Shown: positions 26,492 to 34,076 of the stretch, piece after piece | Numbering within the stretch: the first letter of the stretch is position 1 | Layout: every line of letters starts with the position of its first letter | Source of the DNA: Flavobacterium phragmitis | GTDB lineage: Bacteria > Bacteroidota > Bacteroidia > Flavobacteriales > Flavobacteriaceae | Direction of reading: 5' to 3' | Length of the DNA: 64,000 nt | Assembly: GCF_900112575.1 (NCBI RefSeq) | Contig: NZ_FOMH01000009.1 | Location: 47,289-111,288, forward strand | The notes under the pieces: generated by a model | Told to the model about the DNA's origin: nothing | Database searches by the model: none | Seen by the model: only the letters and a program-made list of their open reading frames with translations | Made by a program: the position numbers and the translations under genes

Positions 26492-28696
26492 ATGAGCAAG
26501 ACAAGTAATATTAATAGAGTTGACGGATTTGCTAAAGTAACGGGTGCTGCGACGTACTCTGCTGAATATAAAACACCTGGAGTGGTTTATGGCTGTTTGG
26601 TAGGAAGTACCATTGCTAAAGGAAGAATTAAAAGTATTGATACTAAAAAAGCAGAATGGGCACCGGGAGTTTTGGCCGTCATTACACATTTAAATGTTGA
26701 TAAACCCTCAGGATATCAAAAAGCAAAAGATAAACGTAATTTTGGACAACCGTTGCAAATTTTTAAAGACGATTCGGTATTGTATTACGATCAGCCAATT
26801 GCTTTGGTTATCGCAGATACTTTTGAACGTATGCAATATGCTGCGAGTTTGATTAAAGCAGATTATTTTAAAGAAGAGCATTCAACAGATCTTCAAAAAG
26901 CAGCTGATAAGGAGAAAAAAATAGATACCGAAAAAGGAAACGATTACCATCGTGGAGAACATGACGGTTATAAGAATGCAGAAGTTGTTTTTGAAGCCGA
27001 ATATACGATTCCGACAGAAGTTCATAATCCAATGGAATTAGCGAATATCATCGCGAAATGGGATGGAAATAAACCGACTTTATATACTAAAAGTCAGGGA
27101 GTAGAAGGAACGCGAAGAAGTGTCGCTGGTGTTTTTGATGTTCCTGTTGAGGATGTTTCGGTGTTTTCTGAATATCTAGGCGGAGCATTTGGAATGGGAT
27201 TACATACCTGGCCTTATGAAATTGCCGCCCTGATGGGTGCAAAGAAATTAAACCGTCCAGTAAAATTGGTTTTGCATCGTGAACAAATGTTTACTAATGT
27301 TGGATTCAGACCTTTTACAATTCAGAAAATGGGGCTTGGAGCAACAAAAGCAGGAAAGCTCACTGGTTTGACTCATGAAGCGGTAGCAATGACTTCCAGT
27401 TATGAGGATTTTATGGAAGGAACCGTAAACATGTCCCGTTTTATTTATGATTGTGCCAATGTTTCAACACGTTATAGAATTGTGCCTTTGGACACTTGTA
27501 CGCCAATCTGGATGCGTGGCCCAGGCGAAGCAACGGGTTCGTTTGCTTTAGAATGTGCGATGGATGAAATGGCCTATAAATTAAACTTAGATCCGATTGA
27601 ATTCCGCAAACTGAATTATGCCGAAAAAGATCAGGAACAGAATAAACCTTGGAGCAGTAAATACCTTCTAGAATGTTATGAAGGAGGAATGGAACGCATT
27701 GGCTGGAAAAACCGTAAAAATGAACCTGGTTCTGTGAAAGAAGGCAACTGGCTGGTTGGTTACGGAATGGGAACAGGAACTTTTGGTTGTTACAGAAGTC
27801 CAACTTCAGTTAAAGCAAAATTTTTACAAGATGGGAATTTAGTTTTGCAGTGCAGCGTAAACGATATGGGACCAGGAACAGCAACAATGATGACTGCAAT
27901 TGGTGCAGAAATAACAAGACTTCCTGCTGAAAATGTAATTGTGGAAATGGGAAAAAGCGGATTGCCAAAAGGTCCAACTCAGGGAGGATCGGCTACGACT
28001 TCATCCGTTGGTTCTGCGGTGCACGATGCTTGTAATTTATTGGTTAGTAAAGTTCTGGAATTGGCAACTCAAAATCCAGTTTTTAAAGGAATCGCTATTA
28101 CAGATTTAACTTTTGCAAATGGTTTAATTGCTGCTAAAAATAATAATTCTAAGTCTATTGCTTTGACCTCATTACTTACTGCAAACAAATTAGATGGATT
28201 AGAAGTCGAAAATCTGTCTAAAGCGGCAGAAGAAGCAAAGAAATATTCCATTTATTCTTTTTCAGTGCATTTTGTAAAAGTTTTGGTGAATCCGAATTTG
28301 GGTAAAATACGATTGGCACATGTGGTTTCCTGTGCCGATATTGGAACGGTCATCAATCAGAAAACATCTGCCGGACAAATGTTTGGCGGTGCAGTAGGAG
28401 GTATCGGAATGGGATTGATGGAAGCGCTGGAAATCGATCATCGTTTTGGTCGTCCAATCAATAATAATTTTGCCGATTATCATGTACCTGTACATGCTGA
28501 TATTGAAAAACAGGAAGTTTTCTTTGTAAACAAAAAAGACCCAATCAGTAACCCAATGGGAACAAAAGGATTAGGAGAAACTGCTTTAGTTGGAATGGCT
28601 CCTGCAATTGCAAATGCTGTTTTTAATGCAACTGGAAAGCGAATTAGAGATTTACCGATTACATTAGATAAAATTATAGAAACCATTAAGGTTTAA
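26492..28696 (+). CDS. paoC: aldehyde oxidoreductase molybdenum-binding subunit (PaoC-like)
   Basis: This 734-aa large subunit belongs to the xanthine oxidase family. It starts with RVDGFAKVTGAATYSAEY. It shows the Mo-cofactor motifs GGAFGMGLHTW (about 230), MRGPGEATGSFALECAMDE (about 340) and GPTQGGSATTSS (about 491). The essential base is E696 in KGLGETALVG, close to E692 of E. coli PaoC (732 aa). It has no signal of its own, so it is expected to travel with the Tat-tagged subunit. The substrate is probably an aldehyde; the sequence cannot say which. It is the last gene of the operon, followed by a strong terminator. Confidence 0.88.
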   Translation: MSKTSNINRVDGFAKVTGAATYSAEYKTPGVVYGCLVGSTIAKGRIKSIDTKKAEWAPGVLAVITHLNVDKPSGYQKAKDKRNFGQPLQIFKDDSVLYYDQPIALVIADTFERMQYAASLIKADYFKEEHSTDLQKAADKEKKIDTEKGNDYHRGEHDGYKNAEVVFEAEYTIPTEVHNPMELANIIAKWDGNKPTLYTKSQGVEGTRRSVAGVFDVPVEDVSVFSEYLGGAFGMGLHTWPYEIAALMGAKKLNRPVKLVLHREQMFTNVGFRPFTIQKMGLGATKAGKLTGLTHEAVAMTSSYEDFMEGTVNMSRFIYDCANVSTRYRIVPLDTCTPIWMRGPGEATGSFALECAMDEMAYKLNLDPIEFRKLNYAEKDQEQNKPWSSKYLLECYEGGMERIGWKNRKNEPGSVKEGNWLVGYGMGTGTFGCYRSPTSVKAKFLQDGNLVLQCSVNDMGPGTATMMTAIGAEITRLPAENVIVEMGKSGLPKGPTQGGSATTSSVGSAVHDACNLLVSKVLELATQNPVFKGIAITDLTFANGLIAAKNNNSKSIALTSLLTANKLDGLEVENLSKAAEEAKKYSIYSFSVHFVKVLVNPNLGKIRLAHVVSCADIGTVINQKTSAGQMFGGAVGGIGMGLMEALEIDHRFGRPINNNFADYHVPVHADIEKQEVFFVNKKDPISNPMGTKGLGETALVGMAPAIANAVFNATGKRIRDLPITLDKIIETIKV

Positions 28697-28735
28697 AAAC
28701 AAAAAGAGACATTGAAAAATGTCTCTTTTTGTTTT
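28697..28735 (+). terminator. rho-independent terminator after paoC
   Basis: AAAAAGAGACATT and AATGTCTCTTTTT form a perfect 13-bp stem (28701-28730) with a 4-nt loop, ending in T-rich sequence. Confidence 0.9.
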
Positions 28736-28749
28736 ACGCCCCGATTTTA

Positions 28750-28828
28750 AACATAGCCCGTGGTTTCAACCACGGGAAACGAATTGCCTTTGATTGTGTC
28801 CCCGTGGTTGAAACCACGGGCTATGTTT
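28750..28828. repeat. paired CCCGTGGTT palindromes in inverted orientation
   Basis: AACATAGCCCGTGGTT-TC-AACCACGGG (28750-28776) and its mirror copy (28801-28828) flank a 24-bp spacer. Each half is a 9-bp-arm hairpin, and the two halves can also pair with each other over about 27 bp. Related copies lie at 31.4 and 53.4 kb. This copy lies between the convergent paoC and MFS genes. Confidence 0.8.
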
Positions 28829-28878
28829 ATGCCCGATTGTATTTAGAAATGCGGAAAAATATTTAAAAAAAGCATTTA

Positions 28879-30036
28879 TCAGTTTACATCAATAGGGCTG
28901 TTTCTTTCTAAATATTTTCTCAACAGAATCATTAAAAAAGCTAATGTTCCAAATACCATAGTAAGCCAGGGTGTGTATTGGACACCTTTACTAATAATAA
29001 TCCATCCTCCAACTGTTGTACCTAATGTAACTCCTAGATTCCCAAAAGAAGTGGCAAGACTATTCGCAAATTCCAACGAATCAGGTGCCGATGAAATCAT
29101 ATAAGTCGAAGCATTCAGAAAACTGGGAGAATATAGAAATCCCCAAAGTGCTACCACTAAAATTATGGCAATCGTATTGGAACCAGAAAAATAAAGTAAT
29201 ATGGGAATAATGATTGTTCCTGATAAAAACAGGGCTGTTGTATTGGCTACGTTTTTATTTAGCATTTTTCCGGATACACGATTAGCAATGACGCCTATTA
29301 CCCCAAATATAAAAAGCATATAACTCACCATTGTACCGTCCATACCTTTAGCTTTATTCAAATATTCTGCAAAATAACTGTAAGTAGAAAACCAGGCTGC
29401 TATCATAAAGAAGTTCATAGCTGTACTTATGATAAAAATAGGTTGCGTAAGTATTTTCAGTTGACTAGAATATGATTTTTTTTCTGTAACAGGCATTTTG
29501 GGCAGAAAAAAATAGATTATCAGTAAAGCGATAATACTTACAAGTGATTGAATCATAAAAGAATATTGCCACGAAAAGATGCTGGCTAACCAAGTTGCAA
29601 AAGGAACTGTAGAAACCATCGCAATTGCAACGCCGCTAAAAACAATACTCATGAGTTCATTTTCCTGTTTTTTATTGCCTACTGAAATAGCTACAGATAA
29701 AGCTGTGGCAATATAAACTGGCTGTAAAAATGCCGGAAGTATTCGAACCAGCATCAGTAGCCAAAATGGTGGAGAAAATGATGAAATAATTCCTGTGAAA
29801 AGAAAGGCAATTAGTGATGTGAGCATTATTTTTTTACGATCAAAACCTGAAGTGAGTAAGGTCATGAAAGGACCTGTTAAGGCAATTACTAAAGCAAAAG
29901 CGCTGAGCAGCATTCCCGCTTTATCAATACTTAAATTATAATGTTCGGCAATCTCAGGCAGAATCCCAATTACACCAAATTCAGTAGTGATAACAGCAAT
30001 AAAACCTAAACATCCGATGTACGCGTATTTTTTCAT
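28879..30036 (-). CDS. MFS transporter, drug:H+ antiporter-1 type
   Basis: This 385-aa protein has about 12 hydrophobic helices. Motifs of the DHA1/AraJ group are visible: TTEFGVIGILPEIAEHYNLS in helix 1, GPFMTLLTSGFDRKKIML between helices 2 and 3, and LVRILPAFLQPVYIATALS in helix 4. It is probably an efflux permease for small molecules. Its start overlaps the stop of the esterase gene by 4 bp, so the two are co-translated. The HxlR regulator reads divergently from the pair. Confidence 0.85.
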   Translation of the reverse strand: MKKYAYIGCLGFIAVITTEFGVIGILPEIAEHYNLSIDKAGMLLSAFALVIALTGPFMTLLTSGFDRKKIMLTSLIAFLFTGIISSFSPPFWLLMLVRILPAFLQPVYIATALSVAISVGNKKQENELMSIVFSGVAIAMVSTVPFATWLASIFSWQYSFMIQSLVSIIALLIIYFFLPKMPVTEKKSYSSQLKILTQPIFIISTAMNFFMIAAWFSTYSYFAEYLNKAKGMDGTMVSYMLFIFGVIGVIANRVSGKMLNKNVANTTALFLSGTIIIPILLYFSGSNTIAIILVVALWGFLYSPSFLNASTYMISSAPDSLEFANSLATSFGNLGVTLGTTVGGWIIISKGVQYTPWLTMVFGTLAFLMILLRKYLERNSPIDVN

Positions 30037-30950
30037 TTTGTTGAAACAGTATTATTTAAAAAATCTGCTATGTCCTGCATCAAAATTTTAGACTCATCAA
30101 TAAATCTTCCCATTTGAAAGAAACCATGAGTAGTTCCTTTGTATAGATTTAATTTTACATTTCCTTGAGCTTCTTTTATCTTTTCGACATATTGAATCGC
30201 TTCATCTCTTAACGGATCATATTCCGCGACAGCGATAAATGTTGGAGGCAGTCCATATAAATCATTTGCTAACAAAGGAACAGCATCCGGATTATCTTGA
30301 TGTTGTTTGGGTAAATACCAATCCCATGCTTGAATCCCACCTTTTAAATCTAGCAGAGGTCCGTTTTGAAATTCAATCCAAGAAGCTGTTTTTAAATCAT
30401 TGCTTGTTACAGGATAGATAAGCAATTGTACCGCAATTTTACTTCTGAATTTTCTTGTAATTGATGAAGCTAAAGCACCACCCGCACTGTCACCTGCAAT
30501 GATTATTTTTTCTGGATTAATATTAAGAGATAAGGCATTTTCAATCACCCATTTTACAGCAAATTCACAATCGAGTAATCCTGCCGGAAAAGGATATTCT
30601 GGTGCAAGCCGATAATCTACCGCAATTATAGTTGATTGTGTTGCATTAGTCAGTTGTCTTAAAGGTGTATCGTGTGTTTCGAGGCTTCCAGCATTAAACC
30701 AGCCACCATGAAAATAAATAATGACAGGTTGTTTCTCATCATCATTCGGACGATAAATTCGTAAGTTAACTGAATTACCAGCATTTGATAATGTCTGTTC
30801 TGTGATTTGAAAAACGGTTTCTTTTTCTCCAGCCAGAGGTATAAATTTTTCGTAAAAAGCCCTGTTTGCCTCCCATGGATTTAGATTCTCATCTATTTCA
30901 ATTTTTTGTATAAAGTCCAATACATTTTGTACTTGTTTTGATAGTATCAT
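30033..30950 (-). CDS. alpha/beta hydrolase, hormone-sensitive-lipase-like esterase
   Basis: This 305-aa cytoplasmic esterase has the oxyanion motif YFHGGWFNAG (about 78-87) and the nucleophile elbow GDSAGGALAS (about 153). The acid is probably in AEYDPLRDEA and the catalytic His is in GTTHGFF, as in family IV (HSL) carboxylesterases. It is the first gene of an esterase-MFS pair, likely repressed by the divergent HxlR regulator. The natural substrate is unknown. Confidence 0.85.
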   Translation of the reverse strand: MILSKQVQNVLDFIQKIEIDENLNPWEANRAFYEKFIPLAGEKETVFQITEQTLSNAGNSVNLRIYRPNDDEKQPVIIYFHGGWFNAGSLETHDTPLRQLTNATQSTIIAVDYRLAPEYPFPAGLLDCEFAVKWVIENALSLNINPEKIIIAGDSAGGALASSITRKFRSKIAVQLLIYPVTSNDLKTASWIEFQNGPLLDLKGGIQAWDWYLPKQHQDNPDAVPLLANDLYGLPPTFIAVAEYDPLRDEAIQYVEKIKEAQGNVKLNLYKGTTHGFFQMGRFIDESKILMQDIADFLNNTVSTK

Positions 30951-30993
30951 ATTATTTTTACTAGGATGATGGACAAAATTATTTCACAATCCC

Positions 30994-31040
30994 TAAATTT
31001 GTATAGTACACATTCAAATGTATGGTACTAACAAATTTGT
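30994..31040. promoter_or_regulatory. operator region between esterase and HxlR genes
   Basis: The 95-bp divergent gap holds a long interrupted palindrome: AAATTTGTATAGTAC (30995-31009) faces GTACTAACAAATTT (31025-31038). Within it GTATAGTAC and GTATGGTAC are direct repeats 19 bp apart, about two helical turns. TAAATTTG at 30994-31001 fits a -7 element on the + strand. This is the natural binding site for the HxlR-type regulator; binding is inferred. Confidence 0.5.
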
Positions 31041-31045
31041 AAGTA

Positions 31046-31426
31046 ATGGGAAAAAGAAAAGAAAATTCAACTAATATGTTGAATGAGAGTTATATAACAG
31101 AAAGCTGTAATTTAACTTATGCAGTATGTAAAATTGGAGGAAGATGGAAGTTATTAATCCTTTGTAAGCTTGAAAATGGAAAATTACGTTTCAGTGAATT
31201 ACGCAATCAAATAAAAGGCATTACAGAACGTATGCTGACTCTTCAATTAAGAGAACTTGAAAAAGAAGGTTTGATTAAAAGAACTGTTTATGCAGAAGTT
31301 CCTCCAAGAGTAGATTATGAGTTAACCGAAATCGCTAAAGAATTAGTTCCGATATGGAATCAATTGAGTAATTGGGGAGCAAAACATAAGGAAATCCTAT
31401 TATCATCAGTTTCTTCTTCTATATAA
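31046..31426 (+). CDS. HxlR-family winged-helix regulator
   Basis: This 126-aa protein carries the HxlR fold: CNLTYAVCKIGGRWKLLILCKL (helix 1 with the conserved Cys and GGRWK), FSELRNQIKGITERMLTLQLRELEKEGLI (recognition helix and wing start) and PRVDYELTE (wing). HxlR proteins often sense reactive electrophiles or oxidants and repress adjacent detoxification genes. The divergent esterase-MFS pair is the probable target. C22 of the CNLTYAV motif is the possible sensor residue. Confidence 0.85.
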   Translation: MGKRKENSTNMLNESYITESCNLTYAVCKIGGRWKLLILCKLENGKLRFSELRNQIKGITERMLTLQLRELEKEGLIKRTVYAEVPPRVDYELTEIAKELVPIWNQLSNWGAKHKEILLSSVSSSI

Positions 31427-31427
31427 A

Positions 31428-31463
31428 AAACATAGCCCGTGGTTTCAACCACGGGCTATGTTT
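31428..31463. repeat. CATAGCCCGTGGTT palindrome, single full copy
   Basis: AAACATAGCCCGTGGTT-TC-AACCACGGGCTATGTTT is written here as two 17-bp arms with a 2-nt loop. It sits two bases after the HxlR stop codon and 30 bp from the convergent DUF2911 stop. It probably acts as a bidirectional terminator and is the same family as at 28.75 and 53.35 kb. Confidence 0.8.
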
Positions 31464-31493
31464 ATACAGAATTATGTTTCTAAAACCAATTAA

Positions 31494-32057
31494 TTATTTA
31501 ACCGTAATTGGTAATTCAGCAGTTGTTTTATCCCAGCCAATCACAAGATTTGCAATGTTGCCTTCGGTAGTAAAAGCAATTGATAAAGCCTCGATTGAAG
31601 TTGAAACTGGCTTAACAGGAACAGAAACTCTTACAACGTCTTTACTTTCATCATAAGCATAACCACCCCATAAGTCTAATTCTTTGTTGATGATTACTGT
31701 CCATTTCTCTTTTTCAGGTATTACAAATAAGCTGTAGTATCCTGCAGGAACTTTTTTACCACCGATTGTTACGTCTTTGTAAAACTTAATTTCGGTATTT
31801 TCATTCGCACCAACTCTCCAAACTTCACCAAATTTTACAACGTCACCAAAAATAGTTCGTCCTTTTGCAGAAGGTCTTGCATAAGTAACTTTTACAACTG
31901 GATTTGGATTATCTGTTTTTTTGAATTTAACAGCCTTGTTTGGGAAATAAGAAATATCAACTGGACTTGCATCAAGTGGAGCAAATTTTACTACGTCTTG
32001 AGCCTGAACTGTAAAAGCAGCAAACAAAGTAACTGCCAGTAAACATAATTTTTTCAT
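31494..32057 (-). CDS. secreted DUF2911 protein
   Basis: This 187-aa protein has a signal peptide ending TVQAQ (about residue 19). The body matches DUF2911: ISYFPNKAVKF, VTYARPSAKGRTIFGDVVKFGEVWRVGANENTEI, VPAGYYSLFVIP, and WGGYAYDESKDVVRVSVPV. The family is common in Bacteroidota and has no established biochemical role. It lies downstream of two GH2 genes but is separated by about 100 bp, so membership of the PUL is uncertain. Confidence 0.8.
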   Translation of the reverse strand: MKKLCLLAVTLFAAFTVQAQDVVKFAPLDASPVDISYFPNKAVKFKKTDNPNPVVKVTYARPSAKGRTIFGDVVKFGEVWRVGANENTEIKFYKDVTIGGKKVPAGYYSLFVIPEKEKWTVIINKELDLWGGYAYDESKDVVRVSVPVKPVSTSIEALSIAFTTEGNIANLVIGWDKTTAELPITVK

Positions 32058-32161
32058 AGGATTACAATTTTTAGAATAACTACAAAGTAAATTAATAATG
32101 AAGAAAAATCATATAATTCCAGTTTGTTTTTTGTTAATGAATTGGTAATAAGCAATAATTT

Positions 32162-33961
32162 TTATTGCTCTTTTTTCTTTTTTGCGTACCAATCCTGCAT
32201 GATGTAAAATGCTTTTTTCTTCTCGCCATCATTTGAGATTAGACCTTTACGGTTATAACCATCCTGAATACCCGGAAGCAATCTTTTTGGAGATCTGAAA
32301 TCAACCAGAATCCACGGACTTGTGCCGCTTAAATGAGGAATCTTTTCAATCATTTTTAAGTTCTGAATGTATAAATATTCCTGATATTCCTCAGTCCAGC
32401 GTTCGTTTTTCTCTCCATGGAAACCAGCCTTGGCATCACCTCCAAATTCTGAAACAAAGACAGGTTTGTTGTATGGTGTAGTCCAGAATGTTTTTTCAGC
32501 ATTTTCTAAATTACCACCGTACCAGCCTAAATATTGGTTGAAAGCAATAATATCAAGCGATTTACCAATTTCATCGTCAATCTTTCCATTATGTGTCAGT
32601 AAAGCCGCACTGATTAATCTTGTATCATCTAATGATTTGGTATGATTTACCAAATTCGTTATAAAAGTATTTCGTGCGTCAGAAACAGGAGTTTCATTGG
32701 CCATAGACCAGATTACAATACTGGCTCTATTTTTATCTCTTGTAATCGCAGCCGTTAACTGATCTTGTGCATTTTTATAGGTATTTTCATTTTTAAATTC
32801 CACTGTCCAATAAACCGGAATTTCTTCCCAAACCATTAATCCCATTTTATCTGCTTCTCTTACCATATTTTCATTATGTGGATAATGCGCCAAACGGACA
32901 TAATTACAGCCCAGTTCTTTAGCCCAATTTAGCAAACGTAATGCATCTTCTTGCGAATTGGCACGCCCACCATTGGCATTTTCTTCGTGAATCGAAATGC
33001 CACGTAAAAAAACGGGTTTTCCGTTTAATAGGATTTTATCTTCTTTTGTTTCAATAGTTCTGAAACCAATTTTATCATTTAATTTTTGTCCGTTAAAGTC
33101 AACAGTCACATCATATAATTTTGGATTTTCTGGTGACCAATAGGAGATTTTTTTTGCTGGAATTTCAAAATTTAAAATTCCATCAGCACCAATTTTTCCT
33201 TTGTAATTGATTTTTAATTCCCGAATAGAAATTGCAACCTGATTTTGTGCTGGATTTAAATTATTGATCTTAATAAAACCGGAAATAACATTTGCATTTC
33301 CTTTCTTCAGTTGTATATTGTAATCTTCTACAAAAGCGTTTTCTTCTTCAATTAGAGTTACATCGCGAGTTATTCCGCCATAATTCCACCAATCGGTATT
33401 CACAGTAGGAACATCTTCTTTATGGCGTGTATTATCTACTTTAATAACCAGATAATTTCCGGTTGGTTTTACAATAGAAGTAATTTCATAATTGAAAGGT
33501 GTAAAACCGCCTTCGTGTGTTCCCAGCTTTTTTCCGTTTAAATAAACATCAGCTTTGTAGTTAATGGCTCCTAAATAAACAAAAAGACGTTTGTTGGCGG
33601 CTAAATTATAATCAAAAGATTTTTTGAACCAGACATTACCCTCGTAGTATTTTAATTCCGTAACCTGTGAATTCCAATCGCCCGGAATATTGATTGTTGG
33701 CGATTTATCAAAATCATATTCTACTAATTCTTGTTTGTTTTGAGCATGATAATTAGTAAAAAAGGCCCCTTTTGCTGGTTTTTCCTGTTTATCATATTGA
33801 TCAAGGTGAAAGCTGTAGAAGCCAGTTTGATAAGGATCAACAATGTAATTCCATACACCGTTTAACGAAGTGGTATTTCGGTTTGGAACGTTTGATATTA
33901 GATTTTGTGCAGACGCCAAAACGGATAAGGTTAGGAGTAATGTGGTTAATATTTTTTTCAT
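32162..33961 (-). CDS. secreted GH2 glycoside hydrolase (beta-glucuronidase/galactosidase type)
   Basis: The preferred start is the ATG at 33961 (MKKILTTLLL). It gives a 599-aa protein with a normal signal peptide ending ASAQ. A longer reading to 34012 adds 17 residues encoded by an intergenic repeat and is rejected. The layout is GH2: sugar-binding beta sandwich (GTHEGGFTPFNYE, YLVIKVDNTR), immunoglobulin-like domain, then TIM barrel. With this start, the acid/base is E423 (MANETP) and the nucleophile E505 (FVSEFGGD). NWWNYGGITRDV and the WILVDFRSP ending resemble beta-glucuronidase-type GH2 proteins. It is the distal hydrolase gene of the PUL. Confidence 0.85.
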   Translation of the reverse strand: MKKILTTLLLTLSVLASAQNLISNVPNRNTTSLNGVWNYIVDPYQTGFYSFHLDQYDKQEKPAKGAFFTNYHAQNKQELVEYDFDKSPTINIPGDWNSQVTELKYYEGNVWFKKSFDYNLAANKRLFVYLGAINYKADVYLNGKKLGTHEGGFTPFNYEITSIVKPTGNYLVIKVDNTRHKEDVPTVNTDWWNYGGITRDVTLIEEENAFVEDYNIQLKKGNANVISGFIKINNLNPAQNQVAISIRELKINYKGKIGADGILNFEIPAKKISYWSPENPKLYDVTVDFNGQKLNDKIGFRTIETKEDKILLNGKPVFLRGISIHEENANGGRANSQEDALRLLNWAKELGCNYVRLAHYPHNENMVREADKMGLMVWEEIPVYWTVEFKNENTYKNAQDQLTAAITRDKNRASIVIWSMANETPVSDARNTFITNLVNHTKSLDDTRLISAALLTHNGKIDDEIGKSLDIIAFNQYLGWYGGNLENAEKTFWTTPYNKPVFVSEFGGDAKAGFHGEKNERWTEEYQEYLYIQNLKMIEKIPHLSGTSPWILVDFRSPKRLLPGIQDGYNRKGLISNDGEKKKAFYIMQDWYAKKKKEQ

Positions 33962-33983
33962 TTTTGTATTAATTTGTTTTTGT

Positions 33984-34073
33984 GTTTTTGCCAGGAAGGC
34001 ACTAAGACACAAAGTTTTTTTTGTCAGGATGACAGACCAAGCTAAAAAAGCTTAGTGCCTTTGTGGCCAGAAA
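33984..34073. repeat. CACTAAGACACAAAG-type inverted repeat
   Basis: TTTTGCCAGGAAGGCACTAAGACACAAAG (given in part; 33986-34014) faces CTTAGTGCCTTTGTGGC (34051-34067). This fills the gap between the two GH2 genes and encodes the spurious N-terminal extension of the downstream one. Confidence 0.7.
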
Positions 34074-34076
34074 ATT

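Noticed and set aside
33962..34012. Upstream ATG at 34012 for the GH2 gene
   Set aside because: The extra 17 residues are encoded by an intergenic repeat and would hide the signal peptide that starts at 33961.
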